From positions 186,001 to 250,000 of the forward strand of contig JAJFLA010000049.1 of the NCBI GenBank assembly GCA_021772935.1: 64,000 nt of DNA, written 5' to 3'. Shown here piece by piece: positions 47,516 through 55,337 of the stretch (within the stretch, counting starts at the first letter, position 1; the number at the start of each line of letters is the position of its first letter). The notes under the pieces were generated by a model, which was not told the origin of the DNA, ran no database searches, and worked only from the letters and a program-made list of their open reading frames with translations. A program made the position numbers and the translations under genes. This stretch comes from Gammaproteobacteria bacterium (GTDB lineage Bacteria; Pseudomonadota; Gammaproteobacteria; Xanthomonadales; SZUA-36).

Positions 47516-48501
47516 TGAGTTCTAATCCCTTGCAGACAGTCGGGCTGACCGAGCAGCATGATTCCATCATTGATGAATCTGCTGAAATCCTCATGGGCTT
47601 GAGCTGTCCACAAAAAATGCTGTCACCAAAATTCTTTTATGACCAAACCGGGTCCCGGTTGTTTGACGAAATTTGTAAATTACCCGAATACTATCCGACG
47701 CGTACAGAACTGGGAATCATGGAGACCCACGTTAGTGAGATTGCGCGCCGCATCGGCCCCCACGCCAGCCTGATTGAGTTTGGCAGTGGTTCCAGTCTCA
47801 AAACACGCACTTTGCTTGAGCACCTGGATCGGCCCGCTGCGTATGTGCCCGTAGATATTTCAAAAGAGCACCTGGTTTCAGCGGCCAATTCACTAAAGAC
47901 TGATTTTCCACAGTTGGAAATTCTCCCGGTCGTAGCTGATTTCACACACCCATTCCCGTTGCCTGATCCAAAAATAACCCCGCTTAGAAATCTGGTCTAT
48001 TTTCCCGGGTCGACGATTGGCAATTTCGACACCGAAGCGGCATTGGAATTACTTAGCGTGATGTACCAGGAAGCCGGAGAAGATGGGGCTTTGCTGATCG
48101 GTGTCGATCTCAAGAAGGACACGGCGATTCTCGAAAAAGCCTACAACGACAGCGCGGGCGTAACTGCAGCATTCAATCTGAACATGTTAGAGCGTATCAA
48201 TCGCGAGTTTGGTGCAAACTTTGACCTGACCCAATTTGAGCACATTGCTGTTTACGATGCCGAGCTCGGTCGAATTGAAATGCGTCTTGTCAGCAAACGC
48301 GAGCAACGAGTAAGGCTGCAAGGTCACGATTTTGATTTCATTCAGGGCGAGCACATCGTGACTGAGCACTCACATAAATACACCCTGGAAGAATTCAGGG
48401 AAATGGCTCTTCTGTCAGGCTTTCAAGTGGATAAAGTCTGGACTGATCCCGCCAGCTTATTTAGCGTGCAGTATTGTTCTCGCAGAAAACAACAGAACTA
48501 A
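47515..48501 (+). CDS. egtD: L-histidine N-alpha-methyltransferase EgtD
   Basis: 328 aa. LSCPQKMLSPKFFYDQTGSRLFDEICKLPEYYPTRTEL is the EgtD N-terminus. The SAM-binding core is LIEFGSGSSLKTRTLLEHL and LPVVADFTHPFPLP, with YFPGSTIGNFD following. The protein trimethylates histidine to hercynine, the first step of ergothioneine synthesis. Translation is coupled to egtB (TGATG). A decayed copy of the segment FDFIQGEHIVTEHSHKYTLEE lies at 53417-53490. No egtE is recognisable nearby. Confidence 0.96.
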   Translation: MSSNPLQTVGLTEQHDSIIDESAEILMGLSCPQKMLSPKFFYDQTGSRLFDEICKLPEYYPTRTELGIMETHVSEIARRIGPHASLIEFGSGSSLKTRTLLEHLDRPAAYVPVDISKEHLVSAANSLKTDFPQLEILPVVADFTHPFPLPDPKITPLRNLVYFPGSTIGNFDTEAALELLSVMYQEAGEDGALLIGVDLKKDTAILEKAYNDSAGVTAAFNLNMLERINREFGANFDLTQFEHIAVYDAELGRIEMRLVSKREQRVRLQGHDFDFIQGEHIVTEHSHKYTLEEFREMALLSGFQVDKVWTDPASLFSVQYCSRRKQQN

Positions 48502-48716
48502 CACCAAGCCCGGTGATAAATAGCAAGATGTATTCTCAGCTCTTCACGCGATTGATCCGAAATCTCACCCGATGCTGTCTCCTGCGTCTGGATTCGCTCC
48601 TGCCATACCTCATACCTAGTGGTGGAAAAAGATCAATTGTCCTGACTATGCTAATCTTAAATCCAGCCACGTAATGTTTGTGGCCCCCTTTAAGTAAACG
48701 AATTTTGGGTGAGTAC

Positions 48717-49154
48717 ATGACTGAAGAAAAACTAACAAATCTGGGTTTACTTGTTTTTCGCATGTCACTAGGCACCGTATTTATTGCCCACGGTTATCTA
48801 AAGGTATTTACCTTTGGGCTTTCGCACGCAATGGAAGTTTTCGAAGCACATACCGTTTGGCACATCAACATGATTCCCGGCTGGTTTGCACCACCCGCAG
48901 CCCTTATCGAATGGGTTGGTGGAATCATGTTGATACTAGGCGTAAAAACACGCTGGGTTTTACCATTGATGGCCGCTGTGGCGTTTGGCGCCGGTGCCGT
49001 GCATTTCGAAAACGGGTGGAACTACACCAGCAAGCCAGACGGCGGTTGGGAATACGGAATCTTCCTGTTAATTTGCTGCGTCACTATTTATCTGGTTGGG
49101 CCGGGAAAATATACACTGCCGTTCTTTTTGAATAAGAAAAAGGGGCTCGACTAA
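48717..49154 (+). CDS. DoxX family membrane protein
   Basis: 145 aa with four hydrophobic helices (about 8-28, 55-75, 80-97, 113-130). LLVFRMSLGTVFIAHGYLKVFTFG and PPAALIEWVGGIMLILGVKTRW are characteristic of the DoxX/DoxD family, which is often tied to redox or sulfur metabolism. The start at 48717 precedes the family N-terminus, with GGGTGAG upstream. It lies 215 bases after egtD and may belong to the inserted block or to the egt operon. Its role is unknown. Confidence 0.85.
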   Translation: MTEEKLTNLGLLVFRMSLGTVFIAHGYLKVFTFGLSHAMEVFEAHTVWHINMIPGWFAPPAALIEWVGGIMLILGVKTRWVLPLMAAVAFGAGAVHFENGWNYTSKPDGGWEYGIFLLICCVTIYLVGPGKYTLPFFLNKKKGLD

Positions 49155-49658
49155 TACGGTTTTATTCAGACAAAGTCCCGCTTTTTCGAGGTTTTGTACG
49201 CAAATACAGCGACACCACATCTCATCAAATATCCTACACAACTCATATCCGATTTGCCCTATTAGTTAGTGACAGCTACTTATTTGTAGCACATTTTCAT
49301 CAATCAATTATTCAATCGGTGACCTGTGAGCTATCTTTCATGGACAGAGGCGTGGGTGAGGTGTCTCGTTTTTGTTTTTGGTGCTTTTGGCGTCCTCCAT
49401 GATTTCTGTCGATTTTAGAATTTGCTGGCGTTCCCATCATGGTGTTTTTTATAGCGCGGGAATTGGGACTGGTTGCTGATAGTTGCTACGCCGAAATTTT
49501 ATAATCGGGATATGGTCAGTTATAAACATAAGTCTAAATTTTATTTGACAGAACATTGGGTTAGAATCGATAGTCTATTTTTTAACTAAGCATAGCGAAA
49601 GGACTTGTAATAAAAAACTGAAATCCAACAACTTTTCGACAAGCTGAATGGAGACGTC
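49155..49658. other. Non-coding region before the unknown exported cluster
   Basis: 504 bases without a convincing gene on either strand. A TTGACA (49545-49550) with GATAGT 18 bases later (49569-49574) is the best promoter candidate for the cluster starting at 49659. The left part shows no recognisable repeat, RNA or mobile-element end. Confidence 0.5.
49545..49574 (+). promoter_or_regulatory. Putative sigma-70 promoter of the exported-protein cluster
   Basis: Perfect -35 TTGACA and a 4-of-6 -10 GATAGT with 18-base spacing. The predicted start near 49581 leaves an untranslated leader of about 78 bases before 49659. Confidence 0.45.
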
Positions 49659-50414
49659 ATGTCCAAAGTCAAAATGAAGAAGATCCTGGTTGCAGGGCTA
49701 ACCAGTGTAGCTTTGTACATTAGCTCGATTGTATTGGCCAGTGAATATGATGTCCGTAACCTGAACTTGCATGATTATGCATACCCCGGCAGCCAAATCG
49801 TCACCGAAACAAAAGAACAGTATGCTGCAAAACTGCTGATGTATAGCCACGATCCGACCGACCAGGTTGTGGAATTCTATGAAAAGAAGGATTTAAAATC
49901 GAAAATGGTCCACCAGGATCCAGGCCAGGTAGTCCTGGAAAAGATGCTCGCGGCCAACGTTCCGTTAAAAGTTGTCATTTCCTGGAAACCAACCCGCAAT
50001 CGGCTTAATGACAATGACCTTTATCGAAACCTGGAGCTTTCCGCCGCTTTGGAGAATCACGATCAGGCGGAACTCGAAGCGCTGCGCCAGAGGTTTGATC
50101 GACTGAAAGATCTGTTTTACCCGGGCGATGCCCATTCCATTCTGAAAAAGTGCCGACAGTCAGGGCCAGTAACAGGTGCAGAAAAGGAAATGAGTATGGA
50201 AGAGCGAGGGCGACAAATGCAGGAACTTGCCATGCAAGGTCGGCTCGATGAGCTTCGTGAAATGGCCGAAGCCTTTAGTTCCAACCAAAAAGGGGCGGCA
50301 AGTGGAGATGCTAAGGGACAGTGGAATAAAGAGCTGTTATGTCTCGAGGAACTGGAGAAGAAGATGACCTTTCCGGTGGAAATCGAAGTAACGGCTTCCA
50401 GGGATGACCTGTAA
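49659..50414 (+). CDS. Exported protein of unknown function with YPGS-type domain
   Basis: 251 aa. The signal peptide (MSKVKMKKILVAGLTSVALYISSIVLAS) is probably cut near residue 28. The first half (HDYAYPGSQIVTETKEQYAAKLLMYSHDPTDQVVEFYEKK, about 37-77) resembles the gene product at 52931-53338 in pattern: YPGS, a T-rich strand, then an S.D....V..FY helix. The second half is a charged helical region (QAELEALRQRFDRLKDLF, MSMEERGRQMQELAMQGRLDELREMAEAFSS). I do not recognise a named family. It opens a same-strand run of four unknown exported genes. Confidence 0.7.
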   Translation: MSKVKMKKILVAGLTSVALYISSIVLASEYDVRNLNLHDYAYPGSQIVTETKEQYAAKLLMYSHDPTDQVVEFYEKKDLKSKMVHQDPGQVVLEKMLAANVPLKVVISWKPTRNRLNDNDLYRNLELSAALENHDQAELEALRQRFDRLKDLFYPGDAHSILKKCRQSGPVTGAEKEMSMEERGRQMQELAMQGRLDELREMAEAFSSNQKGAASGDAKGQWNKELLCLEELEKKMTFPVEIEVTASRDDL

Positions 50415-50431
50415 GCTTAGCCGGTCTGAAG

Positions 50432-52090
50432 ATGAAAAAGATTCTTTTAACAATGTATGGAACGAGTCTCAGTGGATGTGTTCTCCTTCTGGTTCTCGCG
50501 GTTTGCTGGTATTCAACTGCACGAGCCGACAGTGATCGCTATATACAAGTGGAGGCCTGGACGGGGAGTTACCGGGCGAATGTAAGTGCGACCAGCAACC
50601 GCAAAGTTGACATGACTGGCAACCTTAATCCCTGGGGGTCTCTTGATGCACTGAAGGAGCAGCAAATAGTCAATGCGCAAGTGATCCTCGATGAAAAGAA
50701 GGTTTCCAGGAGAAGGGTAACCTGGGAGGGAACGGCGACCTGTAATGTTTCCGGGACGTATTATGGGAAAAGCTCTATGCGCGACACTCCATTTTGGATG
50801 GAAGAGTCCGGCTCTGACTCCCGTATGTTCACAACCCCTGCCAAGCTGGTTATCCACACGACCAAAGACAAGTACACGATATCCTTATGTCGGATGGCAT
50901 TCACCTATAAGACATCCAGGACCGGTGTGGGCGTAAATGATCAGGGAGGGATTGTGCCGGTTTCCGAGGCAGGGGGGCATAAGCTGAACCCGGGAGTTTT
51001 CTTCCATTCTGAGCTTATGCCAGAGGGGCCTGTGCCTCAGCAGGGCTTCCACCTGATGGGTAGTCTCGATATAGACGGGCATCCCGCGGACCCCGCCGCA
51101 AGGGCGTTGACTGCTCATCTAATGACTGGAATGGATGTAACCGGCAAGGTTCAATGGAGCTTTACTCCTGATCTTTGCAGCGACACGGACAAGAACTACA
51201 AGGTTAGGATAACCATGCCGTCGGAGCCGATTGAGTTGATTTACAAAAACCGAGAATTGAGCGAATTATTTTATGCCGAGCCCGTCCCGAATGAAAACGA
51301 CCTACGCTCCAAAGTAGTCTGGCAGGCATTTGAAATTGACGACAGCACCCGGGTTGCTGATCCGGAAAATTTCAATTCAGATTACCTCAATCTAACATTC
51401 AAGGGGATACCCGACCACAACGAAGCCTTCGGGGAAAAGGAAATTTCTGCCACCCTCGGATCGCTCGAACGCTGCACCGATGCCGCCAGAAATAAGGTAA
51501 CCGTGTTCTTCGAGCAGGAAGGGAATGATAATGGGTCTGACGACCCTAACTGGATGTGGTACTGGCTGCAAACCAGCGCCGGCAAGAAGTATGAAAGCTT
51601 TATCAGGCTTGGGGATTCCGAAATCTGCGAAGACTCCCTGGGGTATTTTATCCACATTTATCCAGATATCTTTTTCATTTGTGAGGAAGTACTGCGCTCC
51701 AGACCGGCGGATCCCTTCAAACTCCTGGTCGGGAAAAAACTGCGAAGTATAGATATTTTTGCCATCGTCGCTATCCATGAAAACAAGCACATGGAAAACC
51801 ACCAGGAGTGGTGGGCGCATGTCCCCAGGGATCAGTGGCCAGGGAGGGAAAATCAAATAGATGTCGATCATGATGGGGACACCGTACCGGACGATGTTGA
51901 ACTCAGGGATGAAATGAGTCAGGCAGGCTATGATCCCCTGGACTGGGACTCTTTTAATATCGGCTTCTCCGACTCGGAAGTCTCTGCCTACAAAACGGCT
52001 GATCAGTGGGCTGTTGGCAGCGCTGATGAGGAAGACTGGGCCTGCCCTGGGGCGCAAGGCCAGGAAGAATGTAAGGAGGTGTCGAGATGA
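50432..52090 (+). CDS. Exported protein with HExxH motif, unknown
   Basis: 552 aa. The signal peptide runs to about residue 33 (WYSTARADS). Two beta-rich halves precede a C-terminal region with IFAIVAIHENKHMENHQEWW (HENKH at about 449-453), a possible zinc-protease site. A calcium-type acidic loop DVDHDGDTVPDDVE follows at about 478-491, like thrombospondin type 3 or dockerin loops. Several Cys pairs suggest disulfides. The stop overlaps the next start (ATGA), so it is coupled to the HEAT-repeat lipoprotein. It does not match a family I know, and a proteolytic role is inferred from the motif only. Confidence 0.7.
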   Translation: MKKILLTMYGTSLSGCVLLLVLAVCWYSTARADSDRYIQVEAWTGSYRANVSATSNRKVDMTGNLNPWGSLDALKEQQIVNAQVILDEKKVSRRRVTWEGTATCNVSGTYYGKSSMRDTPFWMEESGSDSRMFTTPAKLVIHTTKDKYTISLCRMAFTYKTSRTGVGVNDQGGIVPVSEAGGHKLNPGVFFHSELMPEGPVPQQGFHLMGSLDIDGHPADPAARALTAHLMTGMDVTGKVQWSFTPDLCSDTDKNYKVRITMPSEPIELIYKNRELSELFYAEPVPNENDLRSKVVWQAFEIDDSTRVADPENFNSDYLNLTFKGIPDHNEAFGEKEISATLGSLERCTDAARNKVTVFFEQEGNDNGSDDPNWMWYWLQTSAGKKYESFIRLGDSEICEDSLGYFIHIYPDIFFICEEVLRSRPADPFKLLVGKKLRSIDIFAIVAIHENKHMENHQEWWAHVPRDQWPGRENQIDVDHDGDTVPDDVELRDEMSQAGYDPLDWDSFNIGFSDSEVSAYKTADQWAVGSADEEDWACPGAQGQEECKEVSR

Positions 52091-52845
52091 AAAAGATCCG
52101 CTTTCTCCTCGTCACAGTGTCGCTGTTTGTTATCCTCGACGGGTGTCAGCAGGACGATGAAGACCCGGTATCAGCAATCGACACTGATGAAATTCAATCC
52201 GCTGCGCCTGCTGAATATGGGCTAGCGACTCCCCTGAAATCGTTGCAGTCGGCGCTTGCTTCAAAAGACCCTCGGGAGCGATGGCACGCCCTATCTGAAT
52301 TAAAAAGGGTGGCAGAAATACCTCTGGAAAAGAGGGCAGACCTGCTGATGGAGGCGATGAGACAGGAGATCCGGAATCCCGATCCGGCAGCACCGATATT
52401 TGAAGGGGCATATCTTCCGGCACACGATTTCCTGATGCTGTGGCAGACAAGAACCTTAGGGGATCTCGCCAAGGAAGCCCCCGGGATAGTAGCTTCTCTC
52501 GTTGGAGACACATCCGGGGAGGAAAGGGAGCGCGCAATTCTTGCGATGGGCTATGCTGGGAACCAGTCATACACACCGCAAATCAGAATATTGCTAGCCG
52601 AGTCAACGCACTGGCAGGTCAGAAATAGCGCGGCCTTTATCCTGGGTGAAATGAAGGCCCAGGAAGCGGCGCCGGAACTCATGAATGCCCTCAAGGATGC
52701 CCACCAAATAAAGATCGGGGAGGCGGGTAAGGAGATCACTATCTATCCGGTGCGTCAAAAAGCCCAGGGTGCCTTGAAGAAATTAGGCTTTGTCATTGAG
52801 AAAGGGCCCGGCCGGAACGAGTTTCAAGTGAAGCAGCAAGATTGA
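52087..52845 (+). CDS. HEAT-repeat lipoprotein, unknown function
   Basis: 252 aa. The lipoprotein-like signal ends at VILDGC (about residue 19), with an unusual Asp at -2. HEAT-like helical pairs follow: DPRERWHALSELKRV (about 53-68), EERERAILAMGYAGN and HWQVRNSAAFILGEMKAQEAAPELMNALKD (about 140-205). Such repeats usually bind proteins. AAGGAGGT 6 bases before the ATG is a near-perfect ribosome-binding site. It overlaps the preceding HExxH gene by 4 bases, so the pair may act together at the membrane. Confidence 0.75.
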   Translation: MKKIRFLLVTVSLFVILDGCQQDDEDPVSAIDTDEIQSAAPAEYGLATPLKSLQSALASKDPRERWHALSELKRVAEIPLEKRADLLMEAMRQEIRNPDPAAPIFEGAYLPAHDFLMLWQTRTLGDLAKEAPGIVASLVGDTSGEERERAILAMGYAGNQSYTPQIRILLAESTHWQVRNSAAFILGEMKAQEAAPELMNALKDAHQIKIGEAGKEITIYPVRQKAQGALKKLGFVIEKGPGRNEFQVKQQD

Positions 52846-52930
52846 GGAAGGCCCTCACCGGGGCTTTCGCAAAGATGCCCGTTCAGTAAAGGGCTAAATT
52901 AATCATCCACATTCAGAACGGAGAAACAGT

Positions 52931-53338
52931 ATGAATCCGCAACACTGGACCATCTTTCTGGCGACCACCCTGTTGATTACTTTTACGGCGCCGTCCTCAA
53001 TCCGGGCCGGGGGTCTGTCGGCGGCGCACCAGCAGGCCTTGCAACACGAGGTCATCCCCGCGTATCCAGGCTCAAGCTTCACCACTTCAGACGATACAGA
53101 GGAACTGACAGTGCTGTGGTTCAAATCCAGTGATTCGCCGGCGACAATCATGGCCTGGTACCGGCAGCAGCTCATCGACTGGTCGGAGATCGAAACAAAT
53201 GGCATGCAAGTGCTGTACAAAGGTCCGTCTGGTCTGGAAGTCGGGCAGATATCGGACAAGCCGTACATCTTCTCCCGGAGCCAGACAGAGAGCGACCCCG
53301 ACGTGTCTGAAATCACCATCAGATTACCGAAAAAGTGA
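52931..53338 (+). CDS. Small exported protein with YPGS-type domain
   Basis: 135 aa. The signal peptide spans about residues 1-26. The mature part starts with HEVIPAYPGSSFTTSDDTEELTVLWFKSSDSPATIMAWYRQQL, matching the pattern of the first gene in this cluster. A beta-rich C-terminus includes EITIRLPKK. GGAGA lies about 8 bases before the ATG. Its function is unknown. Together with the gene at 49659 it brackets the HExxH and HEAT genes. Confidence 0.65.
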   Translation: MNPQHWTIFLATTLLITFTAPSSIRAGGLSAAHQQALQHEVIPAYPGSSFTTSDDTEELTVLWFKSSDSPATIMAWYRQQLIDWSEIETNGMQVLYKGPSGLEVGQISDKPYIFSRSQTESDPDVSEITIRLPKK

Positions 53339-53374
53339 GGAGAGTGTTAATCATGGGAAGCGTTCGAACCAAAC

Positions 53375-53396
53375 AAAAGCCCCAAATGGGGATTTT
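53375..53396 (+). terminator. Hairpin terminator after the exported-protein cluster
   Basis: AAAAG-CCCC (53375-53383), loop AAAT, GGGG-A-TTTT (53388-53396): a short GC stem flanked by A and T tracts 37 bases after the last stop. It could end transcription in either direction. Confidence 0.55.
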
Positions 53397-53416
53397 AGTC
53401 CAGCCATGGCTATATT

Positions 53417-53490
53417 TTTGATTTCATTCAGAGCGAGTCAATTGTGACCGGGCACTGACCTAAGTACACACTGGAATAGGAGCAGCAGGT
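53417..53490 (+). pseudogene. Remnant of an egtD 3' segment
   Basis: Translates in one frame as FDFIQSESIVTGH-stop-PKYTLE-stop-EQQ, matching FDFIQGEHIVTEHSHKYTLEEFRE of the intact EgtD (DNA 48328-48400). Two stop codons and loss of flanking sequence make it inactive. It lies 78 bases after the last gene of the exported cluster and is convergent with the amidotransferase gene at 53519. Confidence 0.8.
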
Positions 53491-53518
53491 TGCGCACAAG
53501 TTGGCCGAAGCCCGGTCT

Positions 53519-54331
53519 TCATGCCTGCTTTACGATTTCACCTGCTTTCAGCGCGAGTATCGTACCTTCGTCCAGGGCCTCCCAACCCTGATCATCCAGC
53601 GGCAGAGACGCCACCAGCACCGTTTGCTGATCTGGCATATCGATTTTGAGGCCAGGACAGCTGACTTCTTTCTGTGTTGAGCAGGACCAGCATTTTTTGA
53701 TCTGTAGACCGGGCGGCTTAGGCCCTACGTGTTGTCCTGCCTCTTCATAAATACGTTTGTGAGCGTGTACAAATAGAATTTCACCATCGTGGTAAAGGAA
53801 ATTACTGGATCCCAGCAGCTTCATGTCTTCACACAGCTTTCGGAATACCTCAAAACGAATATCCAGCGAAGGCGTGCCATTGTCGTCATAGAAAGGCTTT
53901 AGGCGTGACAGCAAGGTACAAAATGCAAGCTCAGAATCGGTATCGCCGATTGGCAGAAAGCTCAAGGCTTCCGCATCCGTCATTGTCTCAATACCATCTA
54001 ATGTTCCATTGTGGGCGAATAGATGTGTGCTGCGATTAAGTATGCGTCGAAACGGATGTGTGTTCTCCATCGTATGCTGTCCTCGGGTGGCATAGCGGAC
54101 ATGGGCGATGGCAAGTGTTGTTTTAATCGGGTTGTCGGCTATGAATCGGACCCAGGGACTGTCTTTTGCCGGTTTTGCTTCCTTCACCAGAAAGGCATCG
54201 TGGTCACAGGCCAGGGCAATACCCCAGCCATCACGATTGTGTCGGAGTTTGGAGCCGTTTTTCGAAAACTCATCCAGCGAATAAGTGACCGCAACGGGGT
54301 TTCGGCTACTCATCGCAAATAATTCACACAT
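53519..54331 (-). CDS. Class II glutamine amidotransferase (YafJ/EgtC-like)
   Basis: 270 aa. MCELFAMSSRNPV places the catalytic Cys at position 2. HVRYATRGQHTMENTHPFRR, LFAHNGTLDG and LPIGDTDSELAFCTLL are the N-terminal-nucleophile amidohydrolase signatures. Overall it is nearest to E. coli YafJ. EgtC, which removes gamma-glutamate during ergothioneine synthesis, belongs to the same family. Proximity to egtB-egtD (5 kb, opposite strand, beside an egtD remnant) makes that role possible but not shown. Confidence 0.85.
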   Translation of the reverse strand: MCELFAMSSRNPVAVTYSLDEFSKNGSKLRHNRDGWGIALACDHDAFLVKEAKPAKDSPWVRFIADNPIKTTLAIAHVRYATRGQHTMENTHPFRRILNRSTHLFAHNGTLDGIETMTDAEALSFLPIGDTDSELAFCTLLSRLKPFYDDNGTPSLDIRFEVFRKLCEDMKLLGSSNFLYHDGEILFVHAHKRIYEEAGQHVGPKPPGLQIKKCWSCSTQKEVSCPGLKIDMPDQQTVLVASLPLDDQGWEALDEGTILALKAGEIVKQA

Positions 54332-54341
54332 AATAATTCTC

Positions 54342-54467
54342 TCAAAAGTTAACCTGAGTCAATGCCATGGAAAAGGTACCTGCGGTCACGGTTTTCACGC
54401 GACCCGATGGCAACTCGTCTAAATCGGCGACTCTAAACCAATCCAGCTGTTTCTTGCTTTTGGTCAT
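54342..54467 (-). pseudogene. Truncated Rieske-type ORF (41 aa)
   Basis: This short ORF starts MTKSKKQLDWFRVADLDE, continues LPSGRVKTVTAGTFSMALTQ and stops at VNF. That is the N-terminal beta-strand pattern of Rieske [2Fe-2S] proteins, where the Cys-His cluster motifs should follow but are missing. An AAGG-containing site lies about 9 bases upstream, so it may still be translated. It sits between the amidotransferase and DUF5996 genes on the same strand and looks like the front of a deleted gene. Confidence 0.55.
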
Positions 54468-54483
54468 TTGCTTTACCTTTACC

Positions 54484-55326
54484 TTATGATCCGTTGTTGA
54501 GCATTTGCGACCGACCCGCTGATAATAAATGTGTCCACAACTTAATCAGGTATTTCTTGGGGTCTTTTTGCTGCAGAAGTGATTGATACAGAACAACCAC
54601 ACCGCTAAACCCTTCAGTTTGCCACCTGCTGCCTGAAGGTAATGCAAGTGCAGGGAAAGTATCCGGCAAAGGATAGGCGGTTACATAAAAGTAGGGTTCC
54701 GGTATGGTTTCATCGCCAAAGGCGAAGCCAAAGTTCATTTGTTTGTCCGAATACTCCTCGTTGTCCGGGTCCTGGCCAGGGATTTTCTCACCCGGCAGCC
54801 ACAACATCGACAGATCGAAATGATGTGGCCACAATTGAATTGGACTTGTTTCCTCACCGATACTTGCACGAAATGAGCTCATGGCCGCACTGCTGGCGTT
54901 GATGGCGCGGCTCAATTTATAGGCGTCTTTAGCGGCGTAACCCACGTACGTGTCGGTGTCGTGGTTTACCCCCTGTGGGATGCACCTGTTGTCGATACCG
55001 GCTCCAATGAGAAATGCCTCAACAGCCTTGGCCAATTCCGTTGCTGGCTGACCAAGTAGCTCTATGCTTAAGTTTTCGCCATTGGCTGTGTGTACAAGCA
55101 ACAGGCCATCCCTCAGGTTCAACTCCATTTCAATATCAACACCGCCATGGATAACACCGGTGGTCAAACCGGAAAGCGACGGCCGAAGACTTGCGTGCCA
55201 CCAGTGTTTACGGTTTGGGCGGCATGCTTTTAACCATGCACCCATAACTCTTGCATATGCTTGTAGTGCATTTTTTGTTTCGCCAATGGAGTAGGCATCC
55301 AGACTGGGAAAATGTTGTGTAGTCAT
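54484..55326 (-). CDS. DUF5996 family protein
   Basis: 280 aa. The conserved WPHHFDLSMLWLPGEKIPGQDPDNEEYSDKQMNFGFAFGDETIPEPYFYVTAYP (about 165-220) is the core of DUF5996. No signal peptide is present, and catalytic residues are not known. It follows the glutamate-synthase-like gene by 11 bases on the same strand, so the antiporter, glutamate-synthase-like gene, this gene and the amidotransferase may form one transcript. Confidence 0.8.
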   Translation of the reverse strand: MTTQHFPSLDAYSIGETKNALQAYARVMGAWLKACRPNRKHWWHASLRPSLSGLTTGVIHGGVDIEMELNLRDGLLLVHTANGENLSIELLGQPATELAKAVEAFLIGAGIDNRCIPQGVNHDTDTYVGYAAKDAYKLSRAINASSAAMSSFRASIGEETSPIQLWPHHFDLSMLWLPGEKIPGQDPDNEEYSDKQMNFGFAFGDETIPEPYFYVTAYPLPDTFPALALPSGSRWQTEGFSGVVVLYQSLLQQKDPKKYLIKLWTHLLSAGRSQMLNNGS

Positions 55327-55337
55327 TGTTGCTCCAG

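Noticed and set aside
51392-52057. 221-aa minus-strand open frame
   Set aside because: Antisense to the HExxH protein gene, which has a signal peptide, proper coupling to its neighbour and a good start.
47515-54331. Complete ergothioneine operon egtABCDE
   Set aside because: Only egtB and egtD are certain. The amidotransferase is nearer YafJ in sequence and on the other strand, and egtA and egtE are not seen.
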